Positions 17,846 to 26,653 of a stretch of 64,000 bases of DNA are shown piece by piece. Both the position numbers and the translations under genes were made by a program. Positions within the stretch are counted from its first letter, which is position 1, and every line of letters begins with the position of its first letter. A model generated the notes under the pieces. The model had not been told where the DNA came from and searched no databases. It saw only the letters and a list, made by a program, of their open reading frames with translations. This DNA comes from Kutzneria sp. CA-103260 (GTDB lineage: Bacteria > Actinomycetota > Actinomycetes > Mycobacteriales > Pseudonocardiaceae). The stretch spans positions 8,618,001 to 8,682,000 of the forward strand of contig NZ_CP073318.1 in assembly GCF_018263855.1 (NCBI RefSeq), written 5' to 3'.

Positions 17846-18472
17846 TCAGGTGACCGGCACGCCGGCCCATTCCAGGCAGCGCCAGCCGGTGGGGGACGCG
17901 CCGTCGACCTCCAGCACGACCCGGCTGCAGTTGTCGAGCAGGTGCTGGTCGGCCAGCTCGGCGTCGACGTTCGGGGAGAGGGCGAACGAGGCGATGCGGA
18001 TGGCGGCGCCGTGGCTGACCAGGACGACAACGCCGTCGCTGTGCTCGGCCCGGATGGCGGCGACGACGGGCAGGAAGCGGTCGAGGACCTGCTGGGCCGA
18101 CTCGCCGCCGGGCATGGGGACGTCCAGGTCCAGGGACCTGGTCCACCGGTGGAAGACGGCGAAGAACGCGTTCAGCGACTCGGGGTCGTTGCGGCACTCC
18201 AGGTCGCCGACGAAGGCCTCGTGAATGCCCTCGACGACCTGGATCGGCAGGCCGTGGGCGGCGGCGATGGGGGCGGCGGTCTCCTGGGCCCGCACGGCCA
18301 CTGAGGCGTAGACGGCGGAGACCGGCAGGGCGGCCAACGCCTCGGCGGCGGCAGCGGCCTGGGAGCGGCCGAGCTCGGTGAGCGGCGGCCCGGGCGGACA
18401 GGTGTCGAGGGAGCCGATGACGTTGGAGGGGGTCTGGCCGTGGCGGACGAGCACCAGCCGCAGGGTGCTCAT
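17846..18472 (-). CDS. histidine phosphatase (phosphoglycerate-mutase-like)
   Basis: 208 residues with the catalytic RHGQT motif (His11), the second histidine in VSHGAAI and the acidic helper in HEAFVGDLE. This defines the histidine-phosphatase superfamily; substrate is unpredictable and could be a small sugar phosphate. The ATG at 18472 overlaps the pheA stop by four bases (ATGA), so it is expressed with prephenate dehydratase. Confidence 0.9.
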   Translation of the reverse strand: MSTLRLVLVRHGQTPSNVIGSLDTCPPGPPLTELGRSQAAAAAEALAALPVSAVYASVAVRAQETAAPIAAAHGLPIQVVEGIHEAFVGDLECRNDPESLNAFFAVFHRWTRSLDLDVPMPGGESAQQVLDRFLPVVAAIRAEHSDGVVVLVSHGAAIRIASFALSPNVDAELADQHLLDNCSRVVLEVDGASPTGWRCLEWAGVPVT

Positions 18473-19395
18473 GCGATCTCCCCGCGCCGGACGGCGCCGA
18501 GCCAGGTCGAGGCGGACTCGAAGTCGGCGTCGGTGGACGGGGCGCGCACGACGTCCGGCTGCTGCTCGGTCCGCGGATATGAGCCGAGGAAGCGCACCTC
18601 CATGCAGCGCCGGTGCAGCGCGGCCAGGGCGTCCCCGATGCGCTGCTCGGCCACGTGGCCCTCGACGTCCAGGTAGAACCGGTAAGTCCCGAACTGCTCC
18701 CGGGTCGGCCGCGCCTCCAGCCGGGTCAGGTTGATGTCGCGCAGCGCCAGCTCGTGCAGCACGTTGGACAGCGCGCCGACCTCGTTGGCGGTGACGGCGA
18801 TCAGCGAGGTCCGGTCGGCGCCGGTGGGCGCGGGCAGGATGCCGGGCTTGGCCAGCAGCAGGAACCGGGTCTTGGCGTCCTTCACGTCGGCGAGGCCGGT
18901 GGCCAGCTCGGCCAGCGGGTAGTGCAGGGCGGCCACCGGCGCGCTGATGGCGGCGTCGAAGGTCCCGTCCAGCACGTCTCGGGCGGCGCCGGCGGTGGAG
19001 TTGGTGGCGATCGCGGTGGCCTTGGGCAGGTTGTTCTCCAGCCACTCCCGCACCTGGGCCAGCCCGTGCGGGTGGCTGGCCACGGTCTTGATGTCGGCCA
19101 GTCCGATCCCGGGCTTGGCCAGCAGGGTGAACTGCACCGGCAGCACGTGCTCGGCGACGGCGACAACCGGGCCGCCCAGGGCCAGTGCGTCCATCGTGGC
19201 GGGCACCGCGCCCTCGACCGAGTTCTCCACCGGCACGCAGCCCCGGGCCACGTCACCCGAGCGCACGGCGGCCAGGACGGCGGGGATGGAGTCAAACGGC
19301 ACCAGCTCGTTGCGTTCGGGATCGGCCAGCTGGCGCACGGCCTGCTCGGTGAAGGTTCCCTGTGGTCCGAAATAGCCGATGCGCGACACCACCAC
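18469..19395 (-). CDS. pheA: prephenate dehydratase
   Basis: 308 residues converting prephenate to phenylpyruvate for phenylalanine synthesis. The catalytic domain begins RIGYFGPQGTFTEQA, has PVENSVEG, and carries the conserved Thr-Arg-Phe in DAKTRFLLL. A C-terminal ACT domain (about 195-275) with GALSNVLHELA and LEARPTRE gives likely feedback inhibition by phenylalanine. No chorismate mutase domain is fused. The upstream 100 bases separate it from the divergent macrodomain gene. Confidence 0.95.
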   Translation of the reverse strand: MVVSRIGYFGPQGTFTEQAVRQLADPERNELVPFDSIPAVLAAVRSGDVARGCVPVENSVEGAVPATMDALALGGPVVAVAEHVLPVQFTLLAKPGIGLADIKTVASHPHGLAQVREWLENNLPKATAIATNSTAGAARDVLDGTFDAAISAPVAALHYPLAELATGLADVKDAKTRFLLLAKPGILPAPTGADRTSLIAVTANEVGALSNVLHELALRDINLTRLEARPTREQFGTYRFYLDVEGHVAEQRIGDALAALHRRCMEVRFLGSYPRTEQQPDVVRAPSTDADFESASTWLGAVRRGEIA

Positions 19396-19501
19396 ACCCT
19401 ACGACGAGGCCGCGCGCCGTCGGCGTTGAGGCATATATCACCCACTCGGACGGTGGCCTCCCCAGTTACGCGGCGTGTCGGTCGCCTGCAATGCTTGGGC
19501 G

Positions 19502-20098
19502 GTGACCGCCGACCCGGAGGGCGACCTGGCCACTCCGCCGCTCGAACTCGTGCTCTGCGCCGTCGAGGCGCCACTGGCGCAGGCGTGGCTGACCGTCGCC
19601 GACAACCGTCCCGGCATCCGTGTGCATCCCGGTTCGGTGCTGGACATCGAGGCGCAGGCCGTGGTCAGCCCGGCCAACTCGTTCGGCTGGATGCGCGGCG
19701 GCATCGACGCGCTCTACTCGCGGGCCTTTCCCGAGGTGGAGCAGAACGTGCGCAGCGGCGTGCTGGCCTACCACGGCGGGGAGCTCCCGGTGGGTGAGGC
19801 CCTCATCGTGCCAACGGGTGAGGCAGCGCCCGAATGGATGATCAGCGCACCCACCATGCGTGAGGCCGGCGAGCAGCTGCCCGCCGACACGGTGCACCCC
19901 TACCTGGCCGCCCGCGCGGTGTTCCGGCTGTGGCTGCACGGCCGGCTGGAGAACGGGGTGCCGGTGCGCGACGCGGTCCGCACGATCGCCATGCCGGGTC
20001 TGGGCACCGGCGTCGGCGAGGTGGAGCCACGGACCTGCGCGCGGCAGGTGGCGGCGGCGTGGGACGAGGTCTTCAGCGAGCTGACAACCGGCAGCTAG
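19502..20098 (+). CDS. macrodomain protein
   Basis: About 198 residues with macrodomain features: VVSPANSFGWMRGGID (ADP-ribose-binding loop), EALIVPTG and the glycine loop AMPGLGTGVG. Such proteins bind or hydrolyse ADP-ribose groups. GTG 19502 is preferred because the domain fold begins shortly after; GTG 19475 is an upstream alternative. Its TAG stop lies in a CTAG palindrome shared with the stop of the convergent acetyltransferase gene. Confidence 0.82.
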   Translation: MTADPEGDLATPPLELVLCAVEAPLAQAWLTVADNRPGIRVHPGSVLDIEAQAVVSPANSFGWMRGGIDALYSRAFPEVEQNVRSGVLAYHGGELPVGEALIVPTGEAAPEWMISAPTMREAGEQLPADTVHPYLAARAVFRLWLHGRLENGVPVRDAVRTIAMPGLGTGVGEVEPRTCARQVAAAWDEVFSELTTGS

Positions 20099-20592
20099 CC
20101 GCCGTACGCGAGGTCGCGGACCAGCTCGATCTCGTCCCGGATCGGGATGTCGTAGCAGCCGATCTCGTTGATCTGCGGCTTGAGCCGCCGCGACTCCTCG
20201 ACCGCGCCCGGCCGCACGGCGGCCAGCCGGAACTCGCGGCGCTGGTAGAAGCGCAGGGCGTCCAGGTTGTCGTTGGTGGTGATGACGATCAGCCGGCGGA
20301 CCTGGCGCCGTCTGGCCTCGTCGGCGATCGCCGTGACCAGCGCCGAGCCGACCCCGCCGTTGGGGGTCACGGCGTCGAGCGTGACGATCTCCAGGCTGTC
20401 GCCGTCGATGTCGTAGGTGAGCAGGCCGGCCAGCCGGCCGTCCCGGACCGCGACTAAGCCCGGCAGTTCAGCGGGCCGGAACACGGTGCCGTGCACGATC
20501 ACCGTCAAGCCCCAGCGGCTCGCGATGAACCGGCCCAGGGCCGGCCGATCCGCGTTCACGACGGGCTTGATCCGCAGCGTGTTGTCGGCCAC
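20095..20592 (-). CDS. GNAT-family N-acetyltransferase
   Basis: 165 residues with the GNAT core: a beta-strand SLEIVTLDAV followed by the acetyl-CoA loop GGVGSAL, then ARRRQVRRLIVITTNDNLDALRFYQRREF, where N and Y are the usual catalytic-region residues. Substrate unknown. GTG 20592 avoids a short unconserved extension. The stop codon overlaps the convergent macrodomain stop by four bases. Confidence 0.87.
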   Translation of the reverse strand: MADNTLRIKPVVNADRPALGRFIASRWGLTVIVHGTVFRPAELPGLVAVRDGRLAGLLTYDIDGDSLEIVTLDAVTPNGGVGSALVTAIADEARRRQVRRLIVITTNDNLDALRFYQRREFRLAAVRPGAVEESRRLKPQINEIGCYDIPIRDEIELVRDLAYGG

Positions 20593-20639
20593 CCGTCCAC
20601 GGTGGCACACGGAATCGGCCTTCGGGCTACCTTGAGTGG

Positions 20640-21275
20640 GTGACGGTCAACGTGTTGCTCGTCGACGACCACGAGATCGTTCGGCGCGGGCTGCGGGACC
20701 TGCTCGACAGCGAGGACGACATCACCGTGGTCGCCGAGGCCGGTGGCGTAGGCGAGGCCCTCGTGCTGGCCCAGGCCCGCCGACCGGACGTGGCGGTCGT
20801 CGACATGCGGCTGCCCGACGGCGACGGCGTCACCCTGTGCCGGGACCTGCGCGCCCTCGGCGACGGCCCCCGCTGCCTGGTGCTGACCGCCTTCGACGAC
20901 GAGGAGGCGCTGGTCAACGCCATCCTGGCCGGCGCGTCCGGCTACCTACTCAAGCAGGTCCGCGGCCAGGACCTGGTGCAGGCCGTCCGTGAGGTCGCCG
21001 CCGGCCGCTCCCTGCTCGACCCGGTGACCACCGCCCACGTGCTGGAGCGCATGCGCCGCCCCGAGCCCACCGACGAGTTGGCCGCGCTGACCGAGCAGGA
21101 GCGCAAGGTGCTCACCCTGATCGGCGACGGCCTGACCAACCGCCAGATCGCCGAACGCCTGTTCCTGGCCGAGAAGACCGTCAAGAACTACGTGACGGCG
21201 GTGCTGGCCAAACTGGGCATGGAGCGCCGCACCCAGGCCGCCGCCTGGGTGGCCAAGCGGTCGCCGCGGGACTGA
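20640..21275 (+). CDS. devR: NarL/LuxR response regulator, DevR/DosR-like
   Basis: 211 residues: receiver domain with Asp9/Asp10, phospho-acceptor Asp55, Thr83 and Lys105, then a LuxR-type helix-turn-helix. The recognition stretch FLAEKTVKNYV and LAKLGMERRTQAA match what I recall of mycobacterial DevR (DosR) almost residue for residue, so it should read a DosR-type box. It faces a histidine kinase gene that ends the cyd operon, 17 bases apart at their stops. It starts with GTG at 20640. A role in oxygen or redox sensing is inference from these matches and the context. Confidence 0.9.
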   Translation: MTVNVLLVDDHEIVRRGLRDLLDSEDDITVVAEAGGVGEALVLAQARRPDVAVVDMRLPDGDGVTLCRDLRALGDGPRCLVLTAFDDEEALVNAILAGASGYLLKQVRGQDLVQAVREVAAGRSLLDPVTTAHVLERMRRPEPTDELAALTEQERKVLTLIGDGLTNRQIAERLFLAEKTVKNYVTAVLAKLGMERRTQAAAWVAKRSPRD

Positions 21276-21292
21276 TCCCCAGAGCGGGCCCC

Positions 21293-22420
21293 TTAGATAG
21301 ACACCGTCCAGCGCACCGAGGTGCCGGTCCGGGCGCTCGACTCCACCACGCAGGTCCCGCCGGCGGCCTCGGCCCGCTCCTCCAGGTGCAACAGGCCGCG
21401 CCGGGCGACGCCGGGTGGGATGCCGCAGCCGTTGTCGACGACCTTGAGCCGCAGGCCGTGGTCGTCCCGGCACAGCGACACCGTGACGGCACTGGCCCCG
21501 GAGTGGCGCACGACGTTGGACAGGGCCTCCCGCAGCGCGGCGCGGGCGTGGTCGGCGACGGCCGGCGGCACGTCGGTGAAGTCGCCGTGGACCTCGAACT
21601 CGGGGGCAAAGCCGAGTAGCTCGCCGGCGGTGTTGACCTCGGCCCGGGCGGTCTCCAGCAGCGCCGGCGAGGGGTAGAGCGGGTCGGTGTTACGCAGCGA
21701 CCGGACGGTGGCCCGCACCTCAGCGATGGTTTGGTCGAGCTGGTCGACGGCGTCCGCCAGGCGCTTGCCCTCGGTCGGGGAGAGCTTGTTGCCCAACTGC
21801 CGGCTCAGCAGGTCCAGCTGCACGCCGGCGCCGTAGAGCCGCTGGATGATCACGTCGTGCAGGTCGCGGGCGATGCGTTCGCGCTCCTGGTAGACGGCGA
21901 CCGCCTCGCGGGCGGTCGAGCCCTCGGCCAGCACCAGGGCCAGCCCGGCCTGGGCGGCGAACGAGTTGAGCACGTCCACGGTGGCCGGCCCGAACGGCTC
22001 GTGGCCGCGCCGCCGGTACACCGCCAGCGCGCCGAGCCGGCGCTCGCTGGTGCCGAACGGGACCACCGCGAACGGCCCGTACAGCCGCAGGATGGGCGGC
22101 ACGAACGGGGCGGTGCTCGGGTCGGAGGTGAAGTCGCTGACCATCACCGGCTCTCCGCCGCGAGCCACCCGGGCCGCGACCGAGCGGGAGGACAGCACCG
22201 TGCCGACCGGGTCCACGCCCCCGTAGGCCGCCTCCACGGTCAGCTTGTCGTCCTCGCCGCGCACGCCGACCAGGCACAGGTGCGCGCCGGCGAGGTCGGC
22301 GGCACCGCGAACCACCAACGGCAGCACGGCGTCGGGGTCCTCCCCGGACAGTGCGGCGTTGGTGATCTCGGTGGCGACCTGGAGGGTGCGGCTGGCGAGT
22401 GCGGGATCCATGATTCGCAT
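21293..22420 (-). CDS. GAF-domain sensor histidine kinase, partner of DevR
   Basis: 375 residues: one GAF domain (about 15-165), a HisKA_3 dimerisation helix with phospho-acceptor His188 in ERIARDLHDVIIQRL, and an HATPase (N-box near ALSNVVRHSG, G-box VDNGCGI). Kinase regions resemble DevS/DosT, but those have two GAF domains with heme in the first; only one is present here and no proximal heme histidine is evident. The gene begins six bases after the cydDC stop, so it appears to be the last gene of the cyd operon. The signal it senses is therefore open. Confidence 0.88.
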   Translation of the reverse strand: MRIMDPALASRTLQVATEITNAALSGEDPDAVLPLVVRGAADLAGAHLCLVGVRGEDDKLTVEAAYGGVDPVGTVLSSRSVAARVARGGEPVMVSDFTSDPSTAPFVPPILRLYGPFAVVPFGTSERRLGALAVYRRRGHEPFGPATVDVLNSFAAQAGLALVLAEGSTAREAVAVYQERERIARDLHDVIIQRLYGAGVQLDLLSRQLGNKLSPTEGKRLADAVDQLDQTIAEVRATVRSLRNTDPLYPSPALLETARAEVNTAGELLGFAPEFEVHGDFTDVPPAVADHARAALREALSNVVRHSGASAVTVSLCRDDHGLRLKVVDNGCGIPPGVARRGLLHLEERAEAAGGTCVVESSARTGTSVRWTVSI

Positions 22421-22426
22421 CCGAGC

Positions 22427-25400
22427 CTAGACCGCCTCTCTCAGGCGCGGCCGGATCGTGCCGTCGTTCACCTCGATCACCAGGTCGGCGTCAGCCGCCT
22501 CGTCGAGCCGATGGGTGACGTGCAAGACCGTGCGGCCGGCCAGCCGGGTGCGCAGCCGCGCCAGCAGCGCCCGCGCCGTCGGCTCGTCCAGGTGCGCCGT
22601 CGGCTCGTCGAGCAGCACCAGGCCGGCCTGGTCGGCCCGCAACAGCGCCCGGGCCATCGCCAGCCGCTGCGCCTCGCCACCGGACACCGCCGCGCCGCCA
22701 GTTCCGACCACCACGTCCAGCCGCTCGGTCCACGCCTCCAACTGGGCGTCCCGCAACGCCTCGCGCAGCCGCTCGTCCGAGGCGTCGGGATCGCCCAGCC
22801 GCAGGTTCTCGCGCACCGTCGTGGACACCAGCATCGGCTCCTGCGGGCACCACGACACCACGCCCGGCACCACGGCCGCGCCCCGCTCAGGGTCGAGGAA
22901 TCCCAGCAGCAGCGCCATGAGCGTGGACTTGCCGGCCCCCGACGGCCCGATCACCGCCACCTGGCTACCGGCCGGCAGGTCAAGGTCGACGCCGCGCAGA
23001 GCGGGTCGTTCGGCCCCAGGCCAACGCACATCCACGCCGGAAAGCCGGACTTCCCGTTCCATCGCCATGTTCGTGTCGCGGGGAGAAGGGCTCTCCCGAC
23101 GAGTCGAGCCCTCCTCCCCGCAAGTCCCGGTCAGCTCAGTGACCCGCTGATGGGCGGACCTCAGGGCACCCCACTGCTGAGCTGCCGGGGGAATGGCCGC
23201 GACCGCTTCGGTCGTGGCCAACGGCACCAGTGCCAACAACGGCACCAGCACCGGGTCGAGCCCGGCGGCCGAGGCGGCCAGCCAGGAGCAGATGAGGGTC
23301 GCCACGCCGATCGAGGCGGTGACGACAGCGTTTGCGGCCCCGGCGCCGAGGGCCTGCCGGCGGGCGGTGGCGGCCAGGTCGGCGTCGGCGGCGGCGAGTT
23401 CGGCCCGGCGGCGGCGCACCGCGCCGAAGGCGATCAGGTCGGGGGCGGCGTCGAACAGGGTAAGCACCTTCGCCGCGACGTCCCGCCGACCGGCAGCCAG
23501 GGCCGCGGTCGCGCGCCGCTCCACCAGCAGCGCCGCCGCTGGTCCGCCGACGCCGGCGACCAGCAGCGCGACCGCCAGCACCGCGCCGGCGGCGGGCAGC
23601 ACGGCCGTCTCCAGGGCGACGGCGCCGATGGCGATGAGCAGGCCGACCAGCGGCGGCACCAGCACGCGGGGCACCAGGTCGCGGACCGCGTCGGTGTCGT
23701 CGACCAGCCGCTGCACGCCGTCGGTGCGGCGCAGCGTGGTGGTGCGGGCCGGGCCGATGCGGACCAGGGCCTCCCACAGCCGAGCCCGCAGACTGCCGCC
23801 CAGCCGGAACGCGGCGTCGTGCGTGACCAGGCGTTCCACGTAGCGCAGCGCGCCCTTGCCTAGGCCGAACGCCCGCACCGCGACCACGGCGACCGCGAGC
23901 GCGGCCTCCGGCGGCTGCTGGGACGCGCGGGCGATCAACCAGGCGGCGGTGGCGGTCAGCGCGATGCCACTGCCCACGGCCAGCACGCCGAGCAGAACGC
24001 CCAGCAAGGACCGGCGGTTCAGCAACTCGGTGACGCGGGCCTTGGGCGCCACCAAGTCCGCCTTCACCGCGGCAGATGCAACGCTGGCGACCACGGCGGC
24101 GTCCTCGGGCGCGGCGACGCGGTGGGTGGCCAGTAACACGCCGACACCGCGGTCGGCGGCCTCAGCGACGGCCGCCATGACCAGGCCGGCAGTGGCCGGA
24201 TCGAGGTGCGCGGTCGGCTCGTCCAGCAGCAGCCAGCGCGCCCCCTGCTCGACCCGAAGCAGCGCACGGGCGATGGCCACCCGCTGCCGCTCCCCCGTGG
24301 ACAGCTCCACGATGGGCCGCTCCAGCAGGTGCGCCGCGCCCACCTTCGCGGCCACGCCGGCCAGGTCGCCACCGACCAGGGCCAGCTCGTCTATCACGAT
24401 CTCGGCGCTGAACGCCGGCCGCTGCGGCACCCACGCCACCTGCCGTCGCCAAGTCGACAAATCCACAGTAGACAGATCGACACCGCCCACCGTGACCCGG
24501 CCTCGGGTCGGCCGCACGAAGCCGAGCAGCACGGCCAGCGTGGTCGACTTTCCCGCCCCGCTGGGCGAATCCAGCCGGGTGATGTGTCCGGGCCGGACGG
24601 TGAACGAAGCTCCGTCGGGCGCGAGCGCGCCCCGCCGGTCCACGGAGAGACGGTCCACCTTGATCTCGCCGTCGGCGACGGCCACACCGCCGGGCTCGGC
24701 CTGGCCGATCTCGGCGACCCGGCGCACCGCCTCCAGTCCGTCCTCGCTGGCGTGGAAGGCCGCCCCGGCGGCGCGCAGCGGCAGGTAGCACTCGGGCGTC
24801 AGGATCAGCACCAGCAGCCCGGTGGCCAGCCCGAGGGTGCCGCCGACCAGCCGCAGGCCGATGTCCACGGCGACCAGCGCGACCGACAGCGTGGCAATGG
24901 TCTCCAGCGCGAACGCGGACAGGAACGCCACCCGCAGCGTGGCCCCGGTGGCCTTGCGGTGCTGGTCCCCGACCCGCCGCACCGCCGCGGTCTGGGCCTG
25001 CGCCCGACCGAACGCCGTCAGCACCGGCAACGCCCGCACCAACTCCAGCAGGTGCCCGGACAGCCGCGCGGTGGCGTCGGCCGACTTGGCGGTGCGCTGC
25101 TCGGTGTACCGGCCGATGAGGATCGCGAACAGCGGGATCAGCGGCACGGTGATGGCGATCAGCACCGCCGACTGCACGTCGGCGACCAGGATCGCCACCC
25201 CCACCAACAGCGGCGCCACAGCCGCGGTGACCAGCGCCGGCAGGTAGCGGGTGAAGTACGCGTCCAGGGCGTCCAAACCCTTGGTGGCCAACACAGTCAG
25301 CTCGGCCGGGCCATGCGTGGCGATCCACTCCGGACCGTGGGCGAGGGCCCGGTCCAGCGCCCGCGCCCGCAGCTCCTCCTTGGCCCCGGCGGCGGCCCGC

Positions 25401-25639
25401 GCGGACATCGTGTCCAACGCCCACACCAGCACCGACCGGGCCACCACGGCCCCGGCCAGCAGCGCGAACGGACGGTCGCCGTGCCCGGTGACCACGGACG
25501 CCAGCACCGCCGACAGCGCCCACGCCTGGGCCACGATGGCCACGGCGTTGAGCACCGAGATCAGGCCGCACACCACCAGCGCGCGGCGCGTGCTCGGCGA
25601 CAGCGCCGGCAAGTCCCCCAGCGGTCCGCGGCGGCTCAC
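22427..25639 (-). CDS. cydDC: fused CydDC thiol-exporting ABC transporter
   Basis: 1070 residues combining CydD and CydC in one chain, needed to assemble cytochrome bd. The first half has six membrane segments, Walker A around 358-366 (SPSGAGKST), signature STGERQRVAIARALL and Walker B WLLLDEPTAHLD. The second half repeats the layout with GPSGAGKST, VSGGEAQRLAMARALL and LVLLDEPTAHLD. Both ATP sites look intact. The start is GTG at 25639, overlapping the cydB stop by four bases (GTGA); a longer upstream open frame would run through cydB and is rejected. The fused form is known from some actinobacteria, while E. coli and M. tuberculosis have separate genes. Confidence 0.94.
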   Translation of the reverse strand: MSRRGPLGDLPALSPSTRRALVVCGLISVLNAVAIVAQAWALSAVLASVVTGHGDRPFALLAGAVVARSVLVWALDTMSARAAAGAKEELRARALDRALAHGPEWIATHGPAELTVLATKGLDALDAYFTRYLPALVTAAVAPLLVGVAILVADVQSAVLIAITVPLIPLFAILIGRYTEQRTAKSADATARLSGHLLELVRALPVLTAFGRAQAQTAAVRRVGDQHRKATGATLRVAFLSAFALETIATLSVALVAVDIGLRLVGGTLGLATGLLVLILTPECYLPLRAAGAAFHASEDGLEAVRRVAEIGQAEPGGVAVADGEIKVDRLSVDRRGALAPDGASFTVRPGHITRLDSPSGAGKSTTLAVLLGFVRPTRGRVTVGGVDLSTVDLSTWRRQVAWVPQRPAFSAEIVIDELALVGGDLAGVAAKVGAAHLLERPIVELSTGERQRVAIARALLRVEQGARWLLLDEPTAHLDPATAGLVMAAVAEAADRGVGVLLATHRVAAPEDAAVVASVASAAVKADLVAPKARVTELLNRRSLLGVLLGVLAVGSGIALTATAAWLIARASQQPPEAALAVAVVAVRAFGLGKGALRYVERLVTHDAAFRLGGSLRARLWEALVRIGPARTTTLRRTDGVQRLVDDTDAVRDLVPRVLVPPLVGLLIAIGAVALETAVLPAAGAVLAVALLVAGVGGPAAALLVERRATAALAAGRRDVAAKVLTLFDAAPDLIAFGAVRRRRAELAAADADLAATARRQALGAGAANAVVTASIGVATLICSWLAASAAGLDPVLVPLLALVPLATTEAVAAIPPAAQQWGALRSAHQRVTELTGTCGEEGSTRRESPSPRDTNMAMEREVRLSGVDVRWPGAERPALRGVDLDLPAGSQVAVIGPSGAGKSTLMALLLGFLDPERGAAVVPGVVSWCPQEPMLVSTTVRENLRLGDPDASDERLREALRDAQLEAWTERLDVVVGTGGAAVSGGEAQRLAMARALLRADQAGLVLLDEPTAHLDEPTARALLARLRTRLAGRTVLHVTHRLDEAADADLVIEVNDGTIRPRLREAV

Positions 25640-26643
25640 GGCACGTGCACCGGGGGAATGTGGGCGGCGCTGATCCGCCGCCGGAACACCCAGTACGTCC
25701 AGCCCTGGTAGACCAGGATGGCCGGCGCGCCGAAGGCCGCCACCCAGCTGATCACGCCCAGCGTGTAAGGGCTGGACGACGCGTTGGTCACGGTGAGCGA
25801 GAAGCTCGGGTCCACTGTGGACGCGATGATGTTCGGGAAGTCGGAGCCGAACAGCGACAGCGTCGCGCCGGCGATGAGCACGCCCAGCAGCGCGAAGGCC
25901 TGGCCCTCCCGACCGGCGGCCAGCCGCACGAACGCCCCCGCCCCGGCCAGTAGCCCGACCGCGGCGATCACCATCGTGACCAGCCCGCCCTGGCGCACCT
26001 GCACCAGCACCATCAGCGCGGCCATCGGCAGCAGGAGGAACGGACCGAAGCGCAACGCCAGCGCACGGGCCCGGGCCCGGATGTCGCCGTCGGTCTTGAG
26101 GGCCACGAACACCGCGCCGTGCACCAGGCTGAAGCCGGCCAGCGCCAGCGCGCCCAGCACCGCCGGCCAGGTGAACAGCCCGCCCATGCCGCCCACCAGC
26201 ACGCCGTCCTTGCCGATCGGCAGCCCGGTGGCGACGCCGGCGATGATCAGGCCCCAGCCCAGCGGCGGGATCCACGAGCCCAGCAGGATCACCAGGTCCC
26301 AGCCGCGCCGCCAGCGGTCGCTGTCCACCTTGCCGCGGTACTCGAAGGCGACGCCGCGCCCGATCAGCGCCAGCAGGATGAGCAGCACCGGCAGGTACTC
26401 GGCCGAGAGCATGGTGGCGTACCAGGGCGGGAAGGCGGCGAAGGTGGCGCCGATGGCCACGATCACCCACACCTCGTTGCCGTCCCAGACCGGGCCGATG
26501 GTGTTCACCAGCACCCGGCGTTCGGTGTTGTCCCTGGCCAGCAGCCGGGTCAGCATGCCGACGCCGAAGTCGAAGCCCTCCAGGAAGAAGTAGCCCGTCC
26601 AAAGCGCGGCGATCACCCAGAACCACAGGGTTGGCAGGTCCAC
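25636..26643 (-). CDS. cydB: cytochrome bd ubiquinol oxidase subunit II
   Basis: 335 residues, polytopic, with FWVIAALWTGYFFLEGFDFGVG at the N-terminus, the GPVWDGNEVW motif and TNASSSPYTLG near the C-terminal end, all typical of CydB. It partners CydA in the high-affinity oxygen reductase. It follows cydA by 10 bases and overlaps cydDC by four. Confidence 0.96.
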   Translation of the reverse strand: MDLPTLWFWVIAALWTGYFFLEGFDFGVGMLTRLLARDNTERRVLVNTIGPVWDGNEVWVIVAIGATFAAFPPWYATMLSAEYLPVLLILLALIGRGVAFEYRGKVDSDRWRRGWDLVILLGSWIPPLGWGLIIAGVATGLPIGKDGVLVGGMGGLFTWPAVLGALALAGFSLVHGAVFVALKTDGDIRARARALALRFGPFLLLPMAALMVLVQVRQGGLVTMVIAAVGLLAGAGAFVRLAAGREGQAFALLGVLIAGATLSLFGSDFPNIIASTVDPSFSLTVTNASSSPYTLGVISWVAAFGAPAILVYQGWTYWVFRRRISAAHIPPVHVP

Positions 26644-26653
26644 GGCAGGCTCC

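Noticed and set aside
22427..26626. 1399-codon reading frame that extends cydDC through cydB
   Set aside because: Residues upstream of 25639 are an out-of-frame reading of cydB; the GTGA overlap gives the real start.
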